This document shows, piece by piece, positions 33,701 through 50,360 of a DNA stretch of 64,000 bases. Position 1 is the stretch's first letter, and each line of letters opens with the position of its first letter. The position numbers and the translations under genes were made by a program. Location: assembly GCF_026151205.1 (NCBI RefSeq), contig NC_087077.1:17468475-17532474 (forward strand), read 5' to 3'. The stretch comes from Bolinopsis microptera. Its lineage: Eukaryota > Ctenophora > Tentaculata > Lobata > Bolinopsidae. The notes under the pieces are model-generated. The model did no database searches, was not told the DNA's origin, and saw nothing but the letters and a program-made list of their open reading frames with translations.

Positions 33701-33821
33701 AAAAACTATATCAAGACGCAATTATGGATATTATTACTTCATCAAAAATTTAATGATTGTCATATCATAGAGCAAGAAGACACCTGACGCTGAGCCAGAA
33801 GAGGAAGAGGTTGAACAGTAG
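24735..33821 (+). CDS. IQCK: IQ motif-containing protein K homologue, seven coding exons
   Basis: Coding exons 24735-24796, 30702-30772, 31426-31523, 31670-31797, 31985-32120, 33479-33586 and 33771-33821. All junctions are GT-AG and in phase, giving 217 residues with stop TAG. Exon 1 starts MAATSGQFLESIL. Exons 3-4 give LLPTVMPCINELLQIVK and WMVEFLYRNNPRYKAQ, matching the conserved IQCK block (LLPGM...EWLYNQNP). Exon 5 has an IQ motif (AATLIQAGVRGYMARQL), and exon 6 a second (AATVIQSGWRGYKIR), predicted to bind calmodulin. The C-terminus is short and acidic. IQCK is a poorly known protein usually associated with ciliated cells. Intron 1 (5.9 kb) contains an antisense Gypsy element and a LINE fragment. 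Exon structure is inferred by eye from splice signals and homology, and exon 1 is the least certain. Confidence 0.8.
24979..25111 (-). repeat. Gypsy 3' LTR (133 bp)
   Basis: Left-hand LTR on the plus coordinate. TG...CA ends, identical by eye to 30091-30223. Confidence 0.95.
25526..29035 (-). CDS. pol: Gypsy pol: protease, reverse transcriptase, RNase H, integrase
   Basis: Open from the codon after the gag UGA to 25526, about 1169 codons. Order: aspartic protease with DSGANTS (about 28980-28997); reverse transcriptase (LDLAAGYWCVPI, FGLKNSGPTF, then YSDNLILFS at about 28005-28030); RNase H (QTDASG, then RELWAI and HTDHEPL); integrase with HHCC-type finger (H...HPG...CRTC), the D, D, E catalytic set (SFDIG, SDQGPN, GSAERS) and a C-terminal GPF module (WVDGPFHIV). 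The RT active site reads YSDN where most elements have YxDD. No independent ATG near the start, so the product is best read as a gag-pol fusion. Confidence 0.92.
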   Translation of the reverse strand, partial: LDGQIQYNGKIVAARILLDSGANTSLISAELLPELEDKIKDGGSINGIGGKQKTGDPVQCDVMFHSGWTQTHWMKPTFLPAQPDLVILGTDFMQKFGKTGFDWEKGRVKLGEQWVYCLLSEDKQPTYNINPELSNEEVGNLKNVVDEFKNVFASNPKAPRKYKGPQHYIVSETNRVSFDKPRRVPEKWMGHINRQIDEMLENGIIEPSASPYNSNVIIVDKKGGDKRFVIDYRSLNKGTIKDSYPLPNIDELIDKCQGAKYFTQLDLAAGYWCVPIAEEDRHKTAFSVPRGKYQCLRMAFGLKNSGPTFQRNMDAIVKSAKKNMTKEQTQDGSGLDDYSDNLILFSRNLEDHVSMLKIVMNELRKMNMSLRVDKCEFGYTKIDFLGFVIDGVSVGPSETNIDKVKQFPKPKNKKEIQRFLGLANFNRRFIKNYSTLAKPLTSLVSEKVQFEWGATQEEAFTVLKDKLGNVNNLYLPKWKEPFHIQTDASGIAVGGMLYQMDKIGQTCPISFHSQTLTKAETRWDATDRELWAIISCLRKWRVYCCEGKVTFHTDHEPLKNIRNRKDPRNKIMRWLNELEAVEYEVRYIPGELNGVADSLSRIVVKTDIKTERSDAEAESHIYAELSKGGENDSSLKNAQDNDAWIKWTTSRIRNNKVISRGPYKNTKYLSVDSSGLLYKGRRIVVPPSLQDKIIQEYHCQSHPGPEITATQIRARFWWRSLSKQVDAFTKDCRTCIQAKSRPDKAEMIITDVPKPHEMISFDIGSMPKSPKGNCCFILCVDLCTKMINATALPNQTSKVLKEAFWEKHIAYYGVPKILVSDQGPNVDKSAIKELCDELGIEKRHSSPYHPQGNGSAERSIQTVKDRLRAMIIARQTPVTDWDTLLPEAVLEMNSQMNKSLKASPFSCTFGKDARLAVDNFFQLPSITNELSQEEILVAANHNRDMAKKAYKIQHDKNASKESKEWKQGDRVLIKRTHGKHKKISPKWVDGPFHIVRKLSNVNWEITDSKGKHRIYHSNLMMDAGTRKEPVASRTSTDTEEVESTNTPRLHEIIMPSLPTTSFIKAPDPTLLISTTPTSPVENLLDQTLKDTLDTQRFREHVLSESPEAIEDCLRDPEDTIDEIEIATEESTETTEEVATAEVIPTSSNATRSGRVSKAVIGNRLIDQIK
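29030..29038 (-). promoter_or_regulatory. Programmed stop-codon readthrough signal (UGA CUA GAC)
   Basis: On the element's strand gag ends TTA TGA and continues CTA GAC with no frame change into pol. UGA followed by CUAG is the best-known leaky stop context in animal and viral mRNAs. No frameshift site is needed. Downstream RNA structure could not be evaluated by eye. Confidence 0.75.
29036..30040 (-). CDS. gag: Gypsy gag polyprotein
   Basis: 334 residues from MAPVNVIPALMPGQSIQDWG. The N-terminal two-thirds is a capsid-like helical region. The C-terminal part has two CCHC zinc knuckles, CYTCDRQGHIATQC and CKACGKLGHSTHEC, used for RNA binding and packaging, then a Gly/Ser-rich tail. Translation stops at TGA (29036-29038), directly followed by CTAG in the same frame as pol, so a fraction of ribosomes would be expected to read through into pol. 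Confidence 0.92.
   Translation of the reverse strand: MAPVNVIPALMPGQSIQDWGRLFKRATALFASEKQKIDSLPVYVCRNEGEVEIALLVVEENTDDDLDKALKRLSELVDGKPSRVLAAQKFFDCPVTGELKTTFFILKKLGKEAVFSNDVVLLRFLSLIPSGVKFHEDNKAKIKADMTDAELLEMFALLQPQLDKAQNHTKQELQINIKQEKEDGFVFAADLEENQRPTDYTGELDALKGELDSIKHYLLDQHEENWTEEREWDETEEVYYGTENRQRSTKRCYTCDRQGHIATQCFKRKCKACGKLGHSTHECEKKKSGGYSGGYSGSGGYSRGSSSSMGHPEGQSRGNKQRPQQKDNGRRANL
30091..30223 (-). repeat. Gypsy 5' LTR (133 bp)
   Basis: Right-hand LTR, carrying the presumed promoter for the minus-strand transcript. Followed inward by about 50 bp of leader before the gag ATG at 30040. Confidence 0.95.
30260..30690 (-). mobile_element. 5'-truncated LINE fragment with poly-A tail
   Basis: Minus-strand frame (30685-30467) includes GEEIVSHFLGQCPAIAQIRG, the Cys/His C-terminal segment typical of LINE polymerases, then a 3' UTR and a T-run on the plus strand (30259-30277) that reads as a poly-A tail. 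It ends within about 15-40 bp of the splice acceptor of IQCK exon 2. Confidence 0.65.
30786..31287. mobile_element. Possible MITE in IQCK intron 2
   Basis: Starts TATACTAATAATCTCAAG with a TTCG microsatellite (30812-30834) and ends TACACTAGTATTATATA, imperfectly complementary to the start. Non-coding. Assigned from appearance only. Confidence 0.4.
32121..33478. other. IQCK intron 5, no further exon recognised
   Basis: Contains a short coding-like stretch on the plus strand at about 32583-32671 (LLADADRHRMGQRL...) ending in TGA. Its phase does not fit the gene and it may be a transposon scrap. Also a direct repeat of gcacattttcagcattt near 33260 and 33320. Confidence 0.4.
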
Positions 33822-34600
33822 ATGACACCACAAACTGGGAAATGAAGGAATATCGACAAAAGCTGTTCGGACTTCGGCAATATCAGAACATTTTATCGGA
33901 TTATGACTGATGAGTTGTATGTCACTGCAATGCAAACTGGACTGTTTAAGCTTTTAAGCACATGTGTGACGAGCTATCGTGCAAATAATCTCAAGTTTTG
34001 TTCACAGAATCACGATTTAAGGTTTTGTGAAAATCTGATTAATCCAAATCAACTAATAATGAAAATTTCCTCGTGAAATGACCTTCCTTGCTTGTGTCCA
34101 TGATGATTGTAATAATAATACTTTAATTTTGTGATAGAAGATATTCATTTATATTTTTAATGGCATGGTAGATATCCAAGTCAAATCCGGCAAGGACGCT
34201 TTCAGAAGATCTGAAATGTGGGACAGAACATGTTGAGTCGTGGACGGAGATTTGACGATATTCGTTCACCGAATTATGGAACACGCGCTTGAATATATGT
34301 TGAAATTGCGGCGCGTTGTCATGACAACATGTTCACTATTTTGCAGAAACGTCTGTTTACATGCATGCTGGTCACTGGAGCCTGGAGGTCTCATCTATTC
34401 GACCGGATTTACCCAATTTTTGGTACCCACAACCCAGCCAGCGGGGTTTTATGAGTCTATAATATTTATTGAGTATAAACCTGCACTAATTCAAGATCAT
34501 GCAAAATCTCATCGCTACAAAGGTAGGTGAACCTGTTGAACTAAAATCAACTTTGTAGCCATACTACATACATACATGTTACATGGCGAGATCTCCATCC
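33822..34600. other. 3' flank of IQCK, no gene seen
   Basis: Holds the probable 3' UTR and polyadenylation region (AATAAT-rich near 34110-34125). The frame at 34240-34530 has no recognised similarity. Confidence 0.4.
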
Positions 34601-34607
34601 AAAAGGA

Positions 34608-35220
34608 TTAGTCTGCGTCGACTGCGTCATTACTTTGTATTATACAACTTCGGCAGGTAACATTTCTCCATCCCTTTCGGTCTGCAGCTAATCTTCTCAT
34701 ACAATCAATCGTGAGTCCATTACGATCCAATCTCTGCTCAGCATCCTCAATGAATACATCATTTAAGCTCTTCCTAGGCCTGCCTCTTGATCTCTTCCCA
34801 TGCTTGGGTTTCCATTCAAGTAAATAATTGGGTAACCGATCTTCAGGCATTCTACTGACATGTCCAAACCAACGCAGCCGTTTTGTTGTTATTATGTCAG
34901 CAAGGGCAGTTATTGATGCCCTTCTTAAAACATCCTCATTACTTACTCGATGGAACCACCTCACTCTCAGGATTCTTCTTAAGCAGTACTGATGGAAAGA
35001 CTCCAATCTTCTTGTCTGCACTTGAGTCGTGTTCCATATCTCACATCCATAGGTCAGAATGGTAAGAACAGCTGCAATGTAGATTCGCACTTTGTTGTTA
35101 ATGCTTATGTTCTTATTCTTCCAAATGTTGTTGAGTTGGTTAAAAGCTCCGGTTGCTTTTCCAATCCAGCCATACTGCTCTCTAAATATTGACGGAAACA
35201 ATTCAAAATCTGTATTACTT
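34608..35220 (-). mobile_element. 5'-truncated LINE, polymerase C-terminus
   Basis: A 197-residue frame reads KVRIYIAAVLTILTYGCEIW ... RLRWFGHVSRMPEDRLPNYL ... GKRSRGRPRK and ends VDAD. This is the characteristic thumb/C-terminal region of RTE/CR1-like non-LTR polymerases, with the common FGHVxRMxxxRLP motif. The catalytic domain is absent. No tail or target duplication was identified with confidence. Confidence 0.75.
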
Positions 35221-36484
35221 CAGAAGTATCATATCATAATTACGAATGAATTGATCTATAGTGAAAAATATCAATATTTTATAATTTAAGAAGAACCAGA
35301 ATCTACTTTTACACCGAAGATATTTTAACAACTGTAATAGTGTCTTTACAGACGTATTCAGAAAAGCTATCTTAATTATCACAATGAATAGATCAGCAAA
35401 ATCCGAGAAACTATTTTAGTATTTTGCAGAGAGCATTTTTGTTTTATTGGAGTGTAAATATACAGTATTAGTCGTTGCGTGACATTATACATATTAAGGG
35501 TTTAGCCAGCTATTTTGCCAACACAGTTAATCCCCTATCCAAATAAATCATCATTTATCTAAAGAATTTCAAAAAACAGTATTATTTCAATTTTCTACAA
35601 AGTTCTCCCAACTCAATAATTTAAGCAACTTTATATATTGACGCGCAGTATAACTTTTATTTCAAATCTAACAGCTCTTTAACGACTCATAAAGTCGACA
35701 GTTAGCGTGGTATTACCGAACAAATACATGTCAGGTGTCAGAGGGCAATTCTCTCAGCAATAGTGGAAAAAAGTACATAGCACTCATTTAAGCACAAATA
35801 AACACTCAAAACAGCCTCATCATTTCACAATTTCAAATTAAATAGAATTTCGCATTCTCAGATAATTTTAAATTTATTACTTGGTGACTTGAATCTGATA
35901 GATATTTGTGCACATGTGCCGTTAAGAGTGGCCGAAAATGTATGTCTTGATAAAAACCTTGTTTGCAATGGCTGTTTAAAGAGATAATCCAGATTTGAAT
36001 TGACGAATTTTATACTTACTTCTACTACATTGATTACACGTTCGTTCTAAGTAGTGAATTAAATTATGGATACAGCCCTCACATTTGCAACATAACACTG
36101 AACATATGATATAGAAGATATTGCTAAAACCATTAAGAAACCTTGAAAAGTCTACAACTATTACTAATTACATTAAATATGAGTTCGACATGTAAGTTAA
36201 GAAGGCATTCTAGAGAAATAATGCAATAAATAATTTTCAAGACCCACGCCACAATATCATACTAAAGTAAATTAAAATATCATACATGTTATATATCAGA
36301 GCTTAAGCTAACCGAAGTTTTATCTTAAATTGACATAAATGCGTTATAATTTTGATCACACGGCAATGAAAGTTAGAAGAAAACTGAAAATTCGGTTAAA
36401 AACTCTTCAAAAAATTCAGTTAACCAGCTCTTTTGTCCACTCAGTGGTTTTGTCCCAGATTTAACCTACTCAGCACTGGTCGGG
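35221..36484. other. Intergenic, no gene seen
   Basis: AT-rich (about 70%) non-coding DNA between the LINE fragment and the 3' end of AMMECR1. It should include the AMMECR1 3' UTR. Confidence 0.5.
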
Positions 36485-43904
<7,420 letters not shown>

Positions 43905-44539
43905 ACATCACTAACAATGTCTAATGAATTGATAACTAATGGCACTTTTTCTAGATAACAACAATTCAGATGTCAAGATATTCAAAAGTAAATTCTCATT
44001 GGCAAAATTAAAATTATAAGGCTAATTATAATGCTTACCATGTGATTCTATAATTGAGGCCACATTCAATACGTGATTTTCTATGATTATATTGTTTACA
44101 CTTGTGGAAGTCTGGGAAATGTGTACTCTCAATAGCTAATTAAATTGATAGCGTGCTACAGGGAGGGTACTTTACTTTTAGAGAGGCAGAATGAGATGAG
44201 AATCAACTGGAATTGTACAAAATCTTTTTTTACAATCAGAATCTCTTACATTTTTACATTTTGAAATATCATATTTATAAACAGTATTAAAAGATCTAAA
44301 ATGATTTCGTAACATTACACATGTCAATTACACAAATTTAATTTTAAAAATTGTTCTGAATTATGTAAAAATAAGGCTTAAAAATACGGTAAATCAATAC
44401 ATTTTAAATTACAAACATGGTTAAAGGGTCATATGATTGACTTTAGGATTCCTTCAAAACCAATTATGGTGATCCTAGAATGCAGACTTTTAAAAATTCT
44501 GATTTTTGATGTTAAAGTTAATTTCATAATCTCATGATA
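43905..44539. other. Intergenic between AMMECR1 5' end and the membrane-protein gene
   Basis: No exon seen. Should hold the AMMECR1 promoter (minus strand). No clear TATA box assigned. Confidence 0.4.
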
Positions 44540-44634
44540 CAGTGAAACCCTGATTTACCATCGAGTTTATGGGAAGGCAAACAGAAGCGGTGAATTGTGG
44601 TTTGCTGTAAATCTGGGCATAGTAAATCAGGGTA
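44540..44634. mobile_element. Short pogo-like MITE
   Basis: About 95 bp, starting CAGTGAAACCCTGATTTACC after TA and ending in GTAAATCAGGGTA. These resemble pogo/Tigger ends and share the core of the debris at 13785-13930. Confidence 0.6.
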
Positions 44635-44865
44635 TTAGAATGTTCACTACAATTACATACATTATATCAGACAAGAAAACTAGAATGGTTCAAATATAGG
44701 CTAGCCTGGTGTAAACTGTATCCGTAAAAAGCAGACACATTTAAAAACAAACTGTATGTAAGTGAATTAAAAAGTAAAAAATCAAATTTCTGAAATCACA
44801 TTGTCATAATGCACATAATATTCTTTTGACAGCATTTTCCATTTCCAAAATGACAAAATTCGTTT

Positions 44866-45477
44866 TTAGGTAAGCTGATTGTAGTGTGGGTTAACAGGAG
44901 GGTTGTAGAATACAGGAGCAGTGACCTGGCTGTATGAAGGCGGAGGTGCGTTAGCTGGGAAGTTGCTGTCTCCTGGCTCTGAGGGAAGTAGTGTATCTAT
45001 GTCAGTAGGGAAGACACTCACCCCTCCAGCTATATATAGGCCATCTCTTGTACCACCGTAATTTGGTTGTTCAGCAGCAGCTGTCTGGTTAGTCGTGGAA
45101 TGACTGGTTGAACACTTTACTTTACAAAAGTAACATGCCAACCACAGCTGCACTATCAAGAACAAAGAACTTACAACACCAACCACAGACCAAAATACCA
45201 ATGCACCCATGCAGTCACAATAGGCTTGACCATAGTTATCTTGCTGACAAGCACAATGGTAATACTTGTTGGTTGTATTGCACTTAACACCAAACTCAAC
45301 AGAGCCTGTCACACATTTAGGGTTCCCAGATACGTCCAATTGGCAATGGTAAAAGTGCTGATCACATGAGATATTTCTGGAGTGATCATGTGACCAACAC
45401 ATGGTGTCAAAACACTGCTCCTGGATAGTTCCAGAAACCATCATCAACACTATGACACATGCAAGCAGTGCCGCCAT
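44866..45477 (-). CDS. Cys-rich single-pass membrane protein with PPxY cytoplasmic tail
   Basis: 203 residues from MAALLACVIVLMMVSGTIQ, a good signal peptide. The extracellular part (about residues 20-90) has around 11 cysteines and NxS/T sites (RNIS, CNTT). One transmembrane segment follows (VFWSVVGVVSSLFLIVQLWL), then juxtamembrane cysteines and a tail with APPPSYSQV, a PPxY ligand for WW domains of NEDD4-type ubiquitin ligases. This layout recalls Shisa/WBP1/VOPP1-like adaptors, but no family signature is certain. The same frame stays open upstream to 45735 through a MITE. The sequence before the ATG, TCTTACAG/GTATGG, looks like a splice acceptor, so the upstream residues are probably intron or UTR, not protein. 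Confidence 0.65.
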   Translation of the reverse strand: MAALLACVIVLMMVSGTIQEQCFDTMCWSHDHSRNISCDQHFYHCQLDVSGNPKCVTGSVEFGVKCNTTNKYYHCACQQDNYGQAYCDCMGALVFWSVVGVVSSLFLIVQLWLACYFCKVKCSTSHSTTNQTAAAEQPNYGGTRDGLYIAGGVSVFPTDIDTLLPSEPGDSNFPANAPPPSYSQVTAPVFYNPPVNPHYNQLT

Positions 45478-45527
45478 ACCTGTAAGATTGACAGTTACTC
45501 GAGACCAACACAAAAAAGGCACTATCT

Positions 45528-45564
45528 CAGTGGCGTAACGAAGGGCCCCGCTGACCCTGCTGTG

Positions 45565-45598
<34 letters not shown>

Positions 45599-45810
45599 AT
45601 CTTAGGGGGGCGCAAAATTGTCGTTTGAATGTGGGACAATCTTGTAAAACTTAACTGAGGTACTAGCAAAACTGCACGTTTTGCTCTAGAAACACACTTT
45701 TTTAGAGATTTTACCGGCGTATCCTCTAAAATCACCTAATTTGATCAATTTTAGGGAGGGTTGCCAAAAGGGGAGGGGGCACCAACAGGAGGCCAACAGG
45801 AGGCGCATCT
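45528..45810. mobile_element. hAT-type MITE, copy 2, damaged right end
   Basis: Starts CAGTGGCGTAACGAAGGGCC exactly like 17512 and follows that element to about 45800, but the terminal CGTTACGCCACTG is absent. Contains a poly-G run of about 30 (45567-45596), longer than in copy 1. It lies 50 bp upstream of the membrane-protein ATG. Confidence 0.8.
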
Positions 45811-46229
45811 CCTTCCAGACAGTACAATTAGTATTTTAAATATAACTTCACATTTTCAACATGATACTTAAACTTCTTTCATTTAATAAATAAAGCTCAT
45901 TGGCTTCAGAACAATGTTTGAAGCAAGCAACTAAATTCCTACTCTTACCCACGAGCAAATTAAGTAAACAAATACAAGTTGTGTAGTAACCATAGTAAAG
46001 GTGTTGAAATGCGCACATGTAAATATTTGCGAGCGATATTTTGATTGACTTAGTAGTAATTACGTTGTATTTATTGCGGGCTACATTTTAATCGGCTGTA
46101 TCTTCAGTTGCAACGGGTAGTTTTTGATGCGATAACAACTGACTTCAATTGGTACCAAAGAATACTATTACTTTTCTCCCTATGACCACGGGCTTTCTAG
46201 TACTATAATAAAACAAATGTTTGATATTA
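45811..46229. other. Upstream flank of the membrane-protein gene, nothing recognised
   Basis: Non-coding AT-rich DNA. A 5' UTR exon for the minus-strand gene could lie here. Confidence 0.35.
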
Positions 46230-46231
46230 TA

Positions 46232-46976
46232 CAGGGGAGGCCAAAAGTCAGTACCCATACGTTGGGTCTTATACCACGCCGTGTTTTATATTTGAGAGTT
46301 GTTGATTTGCAGATGGATGTACCTACTTGTTCGAGGATTCCATCACCAAAATTTGAAAATTTGATTTTTGGGGGCAACACCCAATCAACATAGAATTGCT
46401 TATACTCGTGTTTGTGAACATGTTAGAGACTCGGTTGTAACACATTGCAATAGGTCATTTAACCCGGAATATAATCTGAAAAGATGGCGCAAAACAGATT
46501 TAAAATGACGAAGTTATCAAGCAATTTGTTAATCTTGTTAAATCAAAATTGATTGGGTACTCAATGATTACCCAATTACGACACCGTAATTGGGCTCTCT
46601 GCACGATTCCCATAATGCAGATCTAGCCTCAACCTAATCACCTGATCACACCTAATGAACAAACTTGTTATGCGTCATATCTCGGTCATCTGAGAAGCTA
46701 GAACTCTCATTTTTTCAGGACAAACAAAGTAATTTAAATGACCATTCGATAACATTTGGCTCGATCCGACTATCCAAACTATCAAATAAATGCGAAAATG
46801 AACCTTCATTTGAAAAAAATGAACACAAATATTTTTCGATTTGACAAATTCCTCGAACCAGTGGTGGTAGTAAGTTATACCAGAAAGAATTATTTCAATT
46901 GGGCACTCAGTGACTGAGCTATAAAGGCCAACGTTTGCGGTTTTGGTACCGACTTTTGCCCTCCCCCTCCCCCCTG
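46232..46976. mobile_element. TA-flanked mariner-like non-coding element
   Basis: 745 bp between TA dinucleotides (46230-46231, 46977-46978). Left end CAGGGGAGGCCAAAAGTCAG is an imperfect inverted repeat of the right end (GACTTTTGCCCTCCC...CCCCTG). No transposase. Confidence 0.65.
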
Positions 46977-46978
46977 TA

Positions 46979-47359
46979 TAGATGTATATTTATTGATTGA
47001 TCAGTAACAAGATGTGAGAAAGTAATTGGCTTTTGTGTTTCAATCCTACTAACTGTTCTGTTATGCATTTAGACTTTAACGATAGCCCGAAAATCAAATT
47101 ATTCTATTTGTGGAGTTATTCTAGAAGAATCTGCACAACAAAAGACTTCGGGGTTACGACCCATAAGTTCGTGCGGTGGGGTGAACAGATTAAAGCTTCA
47201 GTATCCGTAGTAAACAAAATGTTATGTTGGATTGTTAGCAATTTGTTTACAAGGGAGAATTTGTGATGATAGCCTACTTGCTACTACAAAGTATTAAAAA
47301 GACCGAAGAAATGTCAAACAGTATATATACAATAAATTAAATCAAGTGATGCAATTGGC
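46979..47359. other. No gene recognised
   Basis: A 77-residue frame at 47033-47266 (+) has LINE-like composition (CSVMHLDFNDSPK...) and may be a polymerase scrap. Otherwise empty. Confidence 0.3.
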
Positions 47360-47959
47360 CAGAGGCGGCTATTGAGGGCGTCCAGGCGTCCGTGGACGCC
47401 CTAAAATTATTATCTGGTGGCTGGTGCTTAAAATAGAAATAGTAATTAGTAATAGTGTTAGGAAATAACAAATCGCAATATAAAGCTCTTTATTCACTAT
47501 CATACGTTTTAATGTAAGCGCACGCATGATCTCCGTGAAATTTTGTGTTGTATGGAGTCCAACCCTACCATTGGACTACTCAGCCGCGCAGTTTTAACAC
47601 ATAGTTAATTGTAAACGTTACAAAGCACATCGTGCGCATCCCACTACAGGTAATCTATTATGATTTGCCTCGATTTGAGGGTCCAGGACCCTTTGCAGTT
47701 TGAACTATTGACTGCTATGATACTGCGCGGCTAAGATCGTACACGTGTGGTGTCCTGTTTCAACCATGTTATAAGTTTTTGTTTTTGTTTGCTGTCGCCT
47801 GTAAAGTGTTACACATTACATATAACAAGGCCCTGTGTGTAATGTAATCGGTAGTTTGGAGGGATCAGCTTGAGCCGGCTCCCAAGCCCCCCTCCCCCAC
47901 CCAGTCCATCGATTGAACCCCCAACAAAACTGCCAGCCAGCTCCCACGAGCCGCCTCTG
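47360..47959. mobile_element. hAT-type element, 600 bp
   Basis: Inverted ends CAGAGGCGGCT / AGCCGCCTCTG with 8-bp flanks CAATTGGC (47352-47359) and CAATTAGC (47960-47967), one mismatch. Non-coding. Confidence 0.8.
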
Positions 47960-48400
47960 CAATTAGCGTATTAATAAGACCACATTGTGTTCAATTGGGG
48001 AATCAAATTGGTGGATCATTTAGCTCTTAGTAGATAGAGATTGTCCAAAGGTGGTTTACCCGGCTAATTGATGAGCTATGGGTACGTTTTTATATAACAA
48101 TACAAGTAAGTAAAACAAAATTTAAGTAAAACAAAATTTAAATTTTATTGCCATTACAATGAATAATGATATCATAATAAATATAAGTAGACATCCGATA
48201 ATAAACTTGTTACATCCAGTACAACCCAAGATGTCAGCCGACGCGACTTACAAAATAAAGAAAGCTAGCATGTTATGTTCATTGTTCATAGTTTTTCTAA
48301 CGAGCATGCTTAGCACTTAGGCTGTACGGAAATAGCTTTAATTCTTCGTCATATTAAAAACTTTACATCATTTTTGAGATACAAAAATAAATTTTAAAAT

Positions 48401-49400
48401 AAATAACTCTTTTGCTGTTTAGGCGCGGCACCGCGCTTGACCCACATAGCAACACAGCGCTGAAAACAGAAGCTGAATGAGCTATAACATATAAGCGGTG
48501 CGTGCGCCGCGCCTAAACCTAAAACCATAAACTTTAAATATTGTCAAGATATTAAACGAGTTTTGCAAAATAATAAAGCATGATGACTTCGTAGGATATT
48601 ACAATTATACCAGTGCCAGTTCCAAATGTGAGTCAGCGCTTAAACCAAAAGCAGTTGGCAAAAGGAGCCAGTTGCCTGCAAGAGCTTTACTAGCACCCGA
48701 TTTACCACTTTTGGAGCCCAAACTCAAACCTAAAACCGGCCAAGCACAAAAATATGTTATCGCCACGATTGGGTGGATTGATTCCCAGAATATTTATCAG
48801 CACGCGGCACTAATAATATAAGAAGTTCATTATCGAATTTTAGATATGCCCTGGATCGTTTAACACATATATAAAAGGTTATTAAAGATTAATTAATGTT
48901 TGGTTCGTATATAAATCGATATTAATCAATTATTTAAAATAGTATTTGTGTTTGTTATTATTAACTATTGAGTTGCGTTCGATTTAAATATTAAAACACT
49001 ACTACAATACATTTCACAAAACAAAACGACGGGGACACAGAAAGGAGAAGGACAACACATCACACGTAAGGAAACTGCTGCTGTTGACGAGTATCTGATT
49101 ATATTAATTATGGGTCTTTTGTTCATTAAGATAAGTGTGATCATACTTCTAGAGTATATTGGGCTGACACAGTTGCTGCAAGGTTAACATTAGGGTCCAA
49201 AACCGGGAGTGTGATACAACTTAATTTCGCGTTACGTAGTAAGAGATACAAAATATAAAATATAAGTCACTGTAGGTTCACGGATATTAACGGGTGATAC
49301 TCGTAAAATATCTGTTCCATATACCGTCGACGAGTCCAACTCGGCGCACGTCCTGGTAGGTTGTAAACCTACAACACGGATATAGCGCGGCTTCATTTAA
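48401..49400. repeat. 0.9-kb interspersed repeat, copy 2
   Basis: Same orientation as 23368-24300 and closely similar, but interrupted at 49288-49375 by an 88-bp element with its own target duplication. The preceding 47968-48400 is non-coding. Confidence 0.8.
49288..49375. mobile_element. Tiny 88-bp structured mobile element, copy 1
   Basis: Starts TAACGGGTGATACTCG and ends TTGTAAACCTACAAC. Flanked by perfect ACGGATAT duplications (49280-49287, 49376-49383). The empty site is visible in the sister repeat near 24289 (acggatatagcgcgg). No terminal inverted repeats. Internal hairpins: GTAGGTT-GTA-AACCTAC at the 3' end, and ACTCGT pairing with ACGAGT. Confidence 0.85.
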
Positions 49401-49848
49401 GATCTTCAAAGCCGTTAAATAAGATCTTAATCAATTTTACAACGATGTCATGGCATTGGCAAACACTTCAATTTTTTGTGTGCTAAAAAATAAATTTATA
49501 TTTACGGTAAAATCTTAAGCATACGAATATTTTTAAAAATACAATTTTAAAAATTTTGTTTAAAATGAATAAAATTTTAAATCAAATTAATGCAATTATT
49601 GCAATATTGAGCTTTAAAACTTACTAATTGCAAAAATGAGCATTAACAGTTTAATTGATTATGTTTATGATATTTTTATGCGATGTCGATCCTTTCATGA
49701 TCAATGATGCGCGCAACTCAGCACGGCTCAGAACACATTTATGAATTCTATTAACATATAGTATACAATTTGTAACACAATTAATTTGTTAACACTTAAA
49801 TTACATAAAAATATTAACCAATAAAAATAAAATAAGACCAGTCCTTAA
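49401..49848. other. AT-rich non-coding DNA
   Basis: No gene. Contains a short inverted pair AAGATCTT near 49398 and 49422. Confidence 0.4.
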
Positions 49849-50207
49849 GTGAAACAAATTTTAGTGAAACAAATTTAAAATTTTATCCTTTATTTTACAA
49901 TCATAATATAATAATATTTATAAGCCTCCGTTTTGAAAGTTTTAAATTTTAATATATTCACATTTCTATTTAAAATTCAATTTAATGTATAAGTCAGTAA
50001 CTGGCCGCCAAAGCCGCGCATTCTTGAAAACATGATTAAATTGTTTATGATTATACGACAAACAAATTTTAGTGAAACAAATTTAAAATTTTATCCTTTA
50101 TTTTACAATCATAATATAATAATATTTATAAGCCTCCGTTTTGAAAGTTTTAAATTTTAATATATTCACATTTCTATTTAAAATTCAATTTAATGTATAA
50201 GTCAGTT
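49849..50207. repeat. 150-bp direct repeat upstream of the LINE
   Basis: A block of about 150 bp (gtgaaacaaattttagtgaa onwards through aatgtataagtcagt) occurs at 49849-50008 and again at 50060-50207, separated by about 55 bp. The opening motif, two tandem TTAGTGAAACAAATT units, has relatives at 48106-48150 and inverted at 57150-57190. Confidence 0.75.
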
Positions 50208-50360
50208 TAAACTAATTACAACACTACAAATCTATTACATTTATTGAGTTCAGGGAAAGTATGTCGTAATTCCCTCAAAAGGGTGTCGTAAGTTTACACG
50301 TTGCTTTAACAGCTGATTGTTTTGACTTTTGCTTGCTGTTTGTGTTAACTTTTGCTGAGT

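Noticed and set aside
45478-45735. N-terminal extension of the membrane protein with a poly-proline run
   Set aside because: It is the reverse strand of a hAT-type MITE and its G run. The signal peptide begins at the internal Met, and an acceptor-like AG precedes it.
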